Of a DNA stretch of 64,000 nt, positions 57,037 to 64,000 are shown piece by piece. Position 1 is the stretch's first letter, and the number at the start of each line of letters is the position of its first letter. The translations under genes were made by a program, and so were the position numbers. Source of the stretch: Poa pratensis (Eukaryota; Streptophyta; Magnoliopsida; Poales; Poaceae); the NCBI GenBank assembly GCA_947311845.1, contig CAMZMU010000123.1, forward strand, positions 15,483,161-15,547,160, in the 5' to 3' direction. Under the pieces are notes generated by a model. It did not search any database. It was given only the letters and a program-made list of their open reading frames with translations, and had not been told where the DNA came from.

Positions 57037-58215
57037 AGCATGTGGGGAAAGAAGTTTTTCCCATCCGCTGTGACAACATCGACCTCCACTCCATCCTGGC
57101 ATCCTTCCCTGCTAGGATCATGGAGTTCCCAGGTCGCTATCTGGGACTTCCTCTCCACTATAAGCGCCTCCGTCGGGTCCATCTTCAGTATCTTATAGAC
57201 AAAGCCCGTGCCCGTCTTCCAGGATGGATGGGGAAAAACATGATTCGTGTTGCAAGGGTGACCTTGGTCAAGTCGGTGCTCACGTCCATCATCACTTTTC
57301 ACCTCATGGTGTTGCCTTTGCCGAAATGGGCGAAGCGCGCTTTCGACCGCACCTCTCGCCGGTTTATCTGGCACGGGGATGATCAGGAATCCGTCAGCGG
57401 CGGGCATTCTCTGGTCAACTGGAAGACGGTGTGCAGGCTCAAATCTCTTGGTGGTTTGGGGATTGCGGACCTGGACAGTTTCAGCAGGGCTCTGCGCCTT
57501 CGATGGCCCTGGCTTCAATGGACTGAACCTCACCGTCCCTGGGTGGGATCCCCCCTCCCTTGCGATGCTTCCGATATGGACCTTTTCAGAGCTTCTACCG
57601 AGATCACCCTGGGAAATGGTCAAATCGCTCTCTTCTGGCATGATGCTTGGTCGCCGGGTGGCCCCCTCTCCATCAGGGCCCCCAATCTGTTCAAGATTGC
57701 TACTAGGAAGAACAGAACGGTCAGCGCTGAGCTTCACAGTGATACTTGGATTCAGTCGGTGGCGCGACTATCCAACCTCACTCAGTTTGCTGAGTTCTTG
57801 GACGTAGCCACCATTATTCAAGAAACCCACCTTGTGGCGGATCAGGCTGACACCATCAGATGGCGCTGGACGGCGGATGGGTGTTACTCCGCCTCCTCGG
57901 CCTACTCTGCTCAGGTCGAAGGCTCCTTCCCAAAGTTCGAATCCTTCAAGGTGGTGGACGCATTATTCAAGAAACCCACCGACGCATTGTCACTGCGACG
58001 CGTCAGACTTACCTAGAGGTGGCCTATCAAGCTTTCGAGGAGTTTCGTCAGGTGTTGAGTGCTTTGCACCCTTCGGGGTCGGTGAGTGTTTTACTTCGTT
58101 GTGAGTAATCCGCATGTGGGTTTCTCTCCTTTGCGTGGGTTTGTAATGTCCTACGTTTCTCTTCTTCTATAATGAATAGGCAGAGCTCCTGCCAGGTTTC
58201 GCTAAAAATGATTAA
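57037..58215 (+). pseudogene. LINE reverse-transcriptase C-terminal fragment with deletion
   Basis: The frame 57042-58016 matches the C-terminal part of plant L1-like reverse transcriptases. Hallmarks are YLGLPLHYKRL, then LPGWMGKNM with VLTSIITFHL, the RFIWHGDD stretch, and the start of the zf-RVT domain (YSASSAYSAQ at about residues 286-295). The zinc-binding part is missing: after about 57945 the sequence jumps to a different frame (to 58107) and to a LINE-type 3' UTR ending near 58215. The 5' two thirds of the LINE, including the endonuclease and the catalytic FADD box, are absent. It is dead. Confidence 0.85.
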
Positions 58216-60164
58216 GAGAATGGTCGCCCTCTTAGCCCACTTGGAATCAAAGTTATCAAAATTAATGGTGGTTGTGAGTGTATGCGTAGGGTGGTAGTGT
58301 GCATGTGTGTATATGTTGCAATGTGTTTTTCTCGATAATATCAAGGATAAAAGTAGCTACCGTCGTGAGACAAGAAAACTGCCTCCCATATTCCTTGGAA
58401 GGGGGAATCCGAAGGCGATTAATTCCAACTGCCAAGAGAACTCCGTCCAAGATTCTCCAGGGCGACGTCGTCGTCGACTCTGCCGCGGCGGGGCGACCTC
58501 CCATCTCCAGCCGCTTCAGCCCCTTGGGCGCAGGAGCTCTCTCGCGGCACTGCAACAACCTTTGGGTCATGTGCTTTTAGCGGATCGTGGAGGCAAAATT
58601 TGATGGTGCATCGACCCGATTGGCTGTGTGCCCCGACGAGCAGTTCTCATGAGGCATCGAGGCAACTGTTCTCACGAGATCGCTCCTCTCCTTCCCCTCG
58701 CTCTGTCACCGAGACCTCAATGATTGCATCTCGGGCCAAGACTGACGTCAAAGTCTCAAGGTATCGGGCATCCAGTGGCAGATACACGGCCAGCCTCAGG
58801 GGTGCACAAGACACCAGGTACAAAACATATTCAAAATGCCTTTTATCTGTTTAGGCACCCTCTACTCACCCCTGGTTGCAAATGCCCTAGCTCCGCCACT
58901 GCCGACATCGCATGTTTGCTTTCGTGTCCGATGCGAGCAAGCTGTCTAAAGTGTTGCCTATGTTGTCCTTCAAGATCCGGGGAGGTCGGCGCGGAGCTGC
59001 TAGATTGGCCCTTTGTGAGCTCTTAGCGGCGACCATGACCCAAACTGGTGATGTGCTAGATGGACCCAAGCGATCTTATCGACATCACGTTCGTGGGCAC
59101 ATGCGTTGACATCCACCTCAGGAAAAATGTGCGGGAACTGCTGTCTCTAGATTCAAAGCTATAGGTATGGTGGATCGGCTTGGCATGGTAGCAGTAACAC
59201 ATGGCGACTACGGTTTTGTGCTTCTTTTTTAGCACCAGATCTCGAGCTACGCATGAAAACCCTAGGTCTGGAATATATTGGTTGTACCTTTTAATGGTGG
59301 TGTTTTTCCGCTACTTCTTTGTTGAAAGCATTGTGAGGAGAATTCTCAAAATTTATATTCAAGGTGAAAACTCATAATGCGACCCTGTTGGATTCACGGA
59401 CGACGATGCTCACTGGTCGCCCTTGAGGAAGGCTGTCGCTTTTGGAGAACTATTTTCTAAAATCATGGGGTTATCAAAGACGGTGGTTGATATGTTGTTG
59501 TATTCGTAGATTTCTCGTCTTTTGTTCTATTAATTTATTAGGATGTGTTCATTCTCGATGTCTTGATGTTGGTGTAGAGGCAGGTTGTATTTGAGAATCG
59601 TTTTGATATTAATATATTAACTTTATCGAGAAATTAAGGATAAAATGTTCTTACAAAAATACATACGACGACTTTTTAAAATATCTGTTGTCGAGATCAC
59701 AATGGAGCAAGATACCGGAACACCGTGACTAGCGGTTGTATTTGACAATTCTTATAATTATTACCGCAGACTATATATATCTACTCCTTATATTTTGGGA
59801 CGGGGGTTATCTTTCCATATACATTGTCAAATTTTTTTAAAAAAATCATAACAAAACTTGAATTATATCTCATATGAATTTATAATTTATTTGAATTGGG
59901 TAAAATACTTCCTGATTCGGGTAGAGGAGCCACCCACTCATAGAGTTGACTCATTAAGTCATCATCGTAGTCTGCTGCCTGGTTGTGCGGTGTGATCTCT
60001 GAGAGACAGGCTCGGGGTCCAGCTATGGGCCCGGCACCCGGACTTTGGCGTCTTTAAATTCTCCCTCCCGGCTTTCTTCTCGCTCCCCACCGCAAGGTGA
60101 CACGCCTACAAGCCGGCACTCCAATACAGACTCGAACTCAAACGACAGAGTACGCACGGTTAGC
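58216..60164. other. Intergenic; possible old retroposon and KCS upstream region
   Basis: About 59480-59640 (TTTTGATATTAATATATTAAC, TTTATCGAGAAATT) resembles the 3' end of a LINE or SINE-like element, but no target duplication is seen. Short frames near 58300-59110 are not recognisable. The last 150 bp lead into the KCS gene. Confidence 0.3.
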
Positions 60165-61621
60165 ATGAGCTCGTCGGGCCAGCTCAAGCGGCTGTTCCAG
60201 CTCGTGGTGAGCAACCTCCTCACCCTCGTGGCGGTGCCGGTCGCCGCCCTGGTCGTGCTCAAGGCGGCGGAGCAAGGGCCCGATGAGCTGCTCGCCCGGC
60301 TGCGCGCGCTCCGGCCCGTGCACATGTTCTTGGCCACGTTCGTCCCGGCCGCGGCGACGGCCATCTACCTCATGCTCCGGCCGCGCGCGGTGTACATGGT
60401 GGACTACGCGTGCTTCCGCACCTCCCCCAACTGCCGCGTCCCGTTCGCGACGTTCTACGAGCACGCGCGCGTGTGGCCCGGCTTCGACGAGCGCAGCGTC
60501 CGGTTCATGTCGCGGCTGCTCGAGCGGTCGGGGCTGGGCGAGGAGACCTGCCTGCCCTACGCGCAGCACTACATCCCGCCGTCCCGCGACCTGGCGTCCT
60601 CCCGCGCGGAGGCCGAGCTCATCATCTTCTCCGCCATCGACGACCTGCTCGCCAAGACCGGCGTCTCCCGGAGGAGATCGACATCCTCGTGGTGAACTGC
60701 AGCCTCTTCGCCCCGACGCCTTCTTTCGCCGACATGATCGTGAACCGGTACAAGCTCCGCAAGGACGTGCGTAACGTGCACCTCGCGGGCATGGGCTGCA
60801 GCGCGGGGCTCATCTCCGTGGGGCTGGCCAGGAACCTGCTCCAGGTGGCGCCGAGGGGCTCGAAGGCGCTGGTGGTGTCCACGGAGACCATCACCCCGAA
60901 CTACTACATGGGCGAGGAGCGCGCCATGCTTCTCCCCAACTGCCTGTTCCGCATGGGTGGCGCCGCCGTGCTGCTCTCCACCGACGCCACCAACGCGCGG
61001 TTCCGGCTCGCGCACGTGGTGCGCACCCTGACGGGCGCCAAGGACGGCGCGTACCGGTGCGTGTACCAGGAGGAGGACGAGCGTGGCAACGTGGGGATCA
61101 ACCTGTCCAAGGACCTGATGAGCATCGCGGGGGACGCGCTGAAGGCGAACATCACGGCCATGGGGCCCCTGGTCCTGCCCGCGTCAGAGCAGCTGCTGTT
61201 CGCGCTGTCCTTCGTGGCGCGGAAAGTGGCCCAGAACGGCGGGATCAGGCCGTACATCCCGGACTTCCGCACGGCGTTCGAGCACTTCTGCATCCACGCG
61301 GGCGGGCGCGCCGTCATCGACGAGCTGCAGCGCAGCCTGACGCTGTCGGACGAGCAGGTGGAGGCGTCGCGGATGACGCTGCACCGGTTCGGCAACACGT
61401 CCAGCAGCTCGCTGTGGTACGAGCTCGCCTACATCGAGGCCAAGGGGCGGATGCGGAAGGGAGATCGGTTGTGGATGATCGGCTTCGGCTCCGGGTTCAA
61501 GTGCAATAGCGCCGCCTGGGAGTGCATCCGGCCGCCGGCGGTGGAGGGCGGCGCCGATGGGCCCTGGGCCGCCTGCGCCCACCGGTACCCCGTCGAGATC
61601 CCCGACGTGCTCAAGCATTAG
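60165..61621 (+). pseudogene. 3-ketoacyl-CoA synthase (CER6/KCS6-like), one frameshift
   Basis: The gene is intronless. From ATG 60165 the frame runs to about 60669 and then continues one frame over to the stop at 61619-61621; allowing for one missing base the product is 485 residues, normal for KCS enzymes. Two membrane segments lie in the first 75 residues, followed by the FAE1/CUT1 domain. The catalytic triad is intact in the second frame: Cys212 (GMGCSAG), His378 (FCIHAGG) and Asn411 (RFGNTSSSS), counted with the missing base. KCS condenses malonyl-CoA with long acyl-CoA in the ER, the first step in very-long-chain fatty-acid elongation for wax and cutin. Motifs are closest to the CER6/KCS5/6 type. 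The break is in a C run (60667-60669), so a sequencing error is possible. If real, translation stops about 10 codons later. Confidence 0.85.
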
Positions 61622-61849
61622 CCAGCTCTGTCGTCTCGTGCACACACGTTCAGTCCTACACGAAAAACGCCCAGACACTAGCCACTAGGGCAGTACCAGT
61701 AGCTACTCCAGCACCGGCCTGTGGCTCTGTACTACTACAGTACGTAACAACTACTCCATCCATCCATCCAGTGAGTTCGCCTCTCTGTGCATTAATGGAT
61801 CTTCCTCACTTCTTATCTCCTTCCTCACCCCTACCCCTGATTTAGCTTC

Positions 61850-61977
61850 GGTGACTTTGTAAACGACAAAGTCATGTGACTTTGTTTCACTGAAATGTGG
61901 GACCCATCATGTGTGGGGGCGGGACCCACCATTTGTGGGGTGCACATGTAAGGGTCTCAAAGTCAGCCAAAGTCACC
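61850..61977. mobile_element. Short foldback MITE-like element
   Basis: GGTGACTTTG (61850-61859) is matched by CAAAGTCACC (61968-61977), with internal repeats of GACTTTG/CAAAGTC and GGGACCCA. It lies in the 3' flank of the KCS locus. Family is not assigned. Confidence 0.5.
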
Positions 61978-62020
61978 CAGGGCCCCCTACCCCTACGTGC
62001 CCGCTGCTATAGTGCTACTA

Positions 62021-62179
62021 CTCCCTCCGTTTCTAAATATAAGATGTTTTACGTTTATACATGTTGTCTAGATACATGCTAATATGAGTGAACATACACT
62101 TGAAACGTGTCTAGAATCATTTGTGTACATGTGTATGGAGACAAATCCTAAAACATTTTATATTTGGGAACGGAGGGAG
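62021..62179. mobile_element. Stowaway MITE, 159 bp
   Basis: CTCCCTCCGTTTCTAAATAT and its imperfect complement at the right end, with TA on both sides (62019-62020, 62180-62181). Confidence 0.9.
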
Positions 62180-62181
62180 TA

Positions 62182-63364
62182 CATCTGTTCATCGTTGTTA
62201 CAAACATCAAACGGTTTAATAATTGGGATCCCGACGGGCCGGCGAAGGGGTTTGAGTTTGAGGAGACGTCAGAGACTGGTGGGGTTTGGTCTAATCGCCA
62301 GCTCGCCTCGCCGCTCTACCGCCGACTGCGGTGTAGCACGTGGTCGATCATGGATTTTTTTTTCACAATCATGACCCCTGCCCAATACGTTTGTCAAAAG
62401 TAAATTTCACCGAAAAATTGTTAGAATTTGACCTGACGGGGAGTACAAAATGTGTCTTGTGTTGTCTCAAAGTGCATCCGCTGTGACCACATTCCGCCAC
62501 ATTGTTTGGCGGGAGGTGACTTTCCGTCATCTTGGTTGGCGGGCCATCTGGGCTGGTTGCTCGAAGACACGTTTCGATTTTTACATTTCCTGACATTGGT
62601 TGATGGGAGTTTCTGCCATCTGGGCTGGCTCGATTTTTACGCTTCTGGGAGGGCCAGATTTGACATATTTTTGGTGGGATACTTTTGAAAAATGCATTGG
62701 ACAACGGACCTCGTATCTATCTGTAAAAAAATCTCGATCATGAACGAAGTAGTTTGGTTGCTTTAAAACCACTTGTCCCCTACACTCGTATACGCTCGTT
62801 TGGTGTGATATGTGCCGTGCCTCGGCTTCTCTGTCTGGGGGTTTCGATGATGTTCTTTATTGTGATGCTAGCTTGTTCGTGGGTTGATGAATCAATGGAA
62901 CGATGAAAAGGATATATCCCGCTCCACGTACCAGTACTATTTGATCAGAGTCTACTATCAATTCACCTCCGCTGCACACGTCGCCGTGTCAGTCATCGCC
63001 CAGACAATGCAAGTCGGCCACCGGATTGATCAGATCGCTGTCTGAACCCACCGCTTCGACCTCGCCGTCGCCGGGGCCTGACATGCCACCCCGGTTTTAT
63101 TAATCCCTACACGTACGGCCCTGTCGCTCGCTAACTGCAGCCGTGCGTATCGGCAACTCCAACAACGGTCGCGTGGCGTCGAGAGCGCGCGCCCGGCATG
63201 CCGTCGGCCCCCGCAAAGGGTGGCATGTCGCCGCTCCGACGCGTGTCCCTGTTTTCTGTCCGGTCACACCGCCTCGCCGGAACATACAGTTGCACAGCCT
63301 CAACTGTATCAGCCAGCTACAGCAGCAGAGTAAATGATCGAAATGTGTACCTTGTACTCCGGTT
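62182..63364. other. Intergenic DNA, no gene seen
   Basis: Near 62500-62680 the words TTGGYTGRYGGG and CCATCTGGGCTGG recur irregularly, suggesting an old duplicated element. No coding region is found. Confidence 0.35.
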
Positions 63365-63418
63365 GGTATGCCTTTGCTTTTGCCTTTGCCTTTTGGTATG
63401 CCTTTGCCTTTTATGGTT
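63365..63418. repeat. GCCTTT-type microsatellite
   Basis: Irregular tandem repeats of TTTGCC with interspersed GGTATG units. Confidence 0.8.
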
Positions 63419-63719
63419 TTCCGAAACACAGAACCTGAACCTGAAAATACGGCACCAACAAATGTGATCCGCTGCATGGATGGATATATACATATGTGCT
63501 CTGTGGTGATCTGACTCCAGGAGAAAATACTGCACATATGCGGGCAAAATCAGCAAGTTTGGCTTCTTAGCAGATGCTGACGGAATATCTTTTGGCGACA
63601 ACAGTCGGATACTGATCTGAATATACGCACGGCAGATCAGCCATATCACGCGTGACAAATTAAAATGTCGAGCATGAGGCATCCAACTATGAACCATCCA
63701 AACGGAAAGTGTTATTTGC

Positions 63720-64000
63720 TCCTGAGCTCCAGTGCTCCATCCATTTTAAAAATTGAAAATTTATTTGTGAGTTTCAAAAAAATCTGAAAAAAATCACGGG
63801 TGTAAACAATGATGTGTCCCATAAACGTGCAAAATATCAATTTGAAATACTTTATATTATGAGCTACACAAAAATATCAAAATCTGGTAAAACTTAGAGA
63901 TTTGAAAATTGGCATATTTAGATCCACAATTTGTCTTTTTTTGTAGCATAAAATACATATAATTTGAAATTGATATTTTGCACGTTCGTGAGATATACTA
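63720..64000. mobile_element. Foldback element, cut by the window edge
   Basis: CGTGCAAAATATCAATTTGAAAT (63826-63848, quoted only to show the arm) has a reverse complement at 63962-63984 with one mismatch. The AT-rich centre is non-coding. It resembles the foldback at 29532-29904 in composition and word use, but I cannot show they are one family. The right end is outside the window. Confidence 0.5.

Noticed and set aside
56964..57737. 257-codon minus-strand frame
   Set aside because: It is antisense to the LINE reverse-transcriptase fragment.
60283..61509. Overlapping frames on both strands in the KCS gene
   Set aside because: Shadow frames caused by high GC; the KCS catalytic motifs fix the real frames.

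Overview
This is plant nuclear DNA from a grass of the wheat tribe (Triticeae, most likely Triticum or Aegilops; inferred). The evidence is a handful of GC-rich cereal genes (one intronless, others with small introns) scattered among nested Gypsy and Copia LTR retrotransposons, a CACTA transposon, Stowaway MITEs, a candidate Helitron, and LINE and SINE copies.

Layout. 1-1182 holds no confident gene. 1194-27153 is a LINE 3' end (RNase H domain plus poly-A) split by a 25.4-kb LTR cluster whose order can be read from target-site duplications (TSDs). A Copia element (1744-27136, TSD TTAAT) sits in the LINE. A non-autonomous Gypsy element, here 'A' (7003-25904, TSD ATAAG), sits in the Copia 3' region. 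Solo LTRs 'B' (7520-9014, TSD CGGGG) and 'C' (9467-10982, TSD AATAC) sit in the 5' LTR of A. Gypsy element 'D' (16846-24939, TSD AGCAT) sits in the 3' LTR of A.

The right half is the gene-bearing part. It holds a plantacyanin (27825-28320, +), an AWPM-19-like membrane protein (30964-31805, -), CURT1 of the thylakoid (39683-40492, +), a one-B-box CONSTANS-like regulator (43033-44411, -) and a CER6-like 3-ketoacyl-CoA synthase with one frameshift (60165-61621, +). Between them lie a Copia remnant with a foldback insertion (28818-30660), a candidate Helitron (34685-38690), a CACTA element with hairpin-rich ends (49001-52243, TSD CCA), three retroposons with 14-16 bp TSDs (47163-47450, 53046-53503, 54893-56376), a LINE reverse-transcriptase fragment (57037-58215) and several MITEs. 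The genes are unrelated in function and show no cluster logic.

The most unusual signal is in Gypsy elements A and D. Their LTRs and proteins differ, yet they share an ordered set of short non-coding blocks, two of which fold into hairpins with compensatory base changes between the elements. Both LTRs also contain a relic copy of the primer-binding site, as if each LTR had grown outward past an older boundary.
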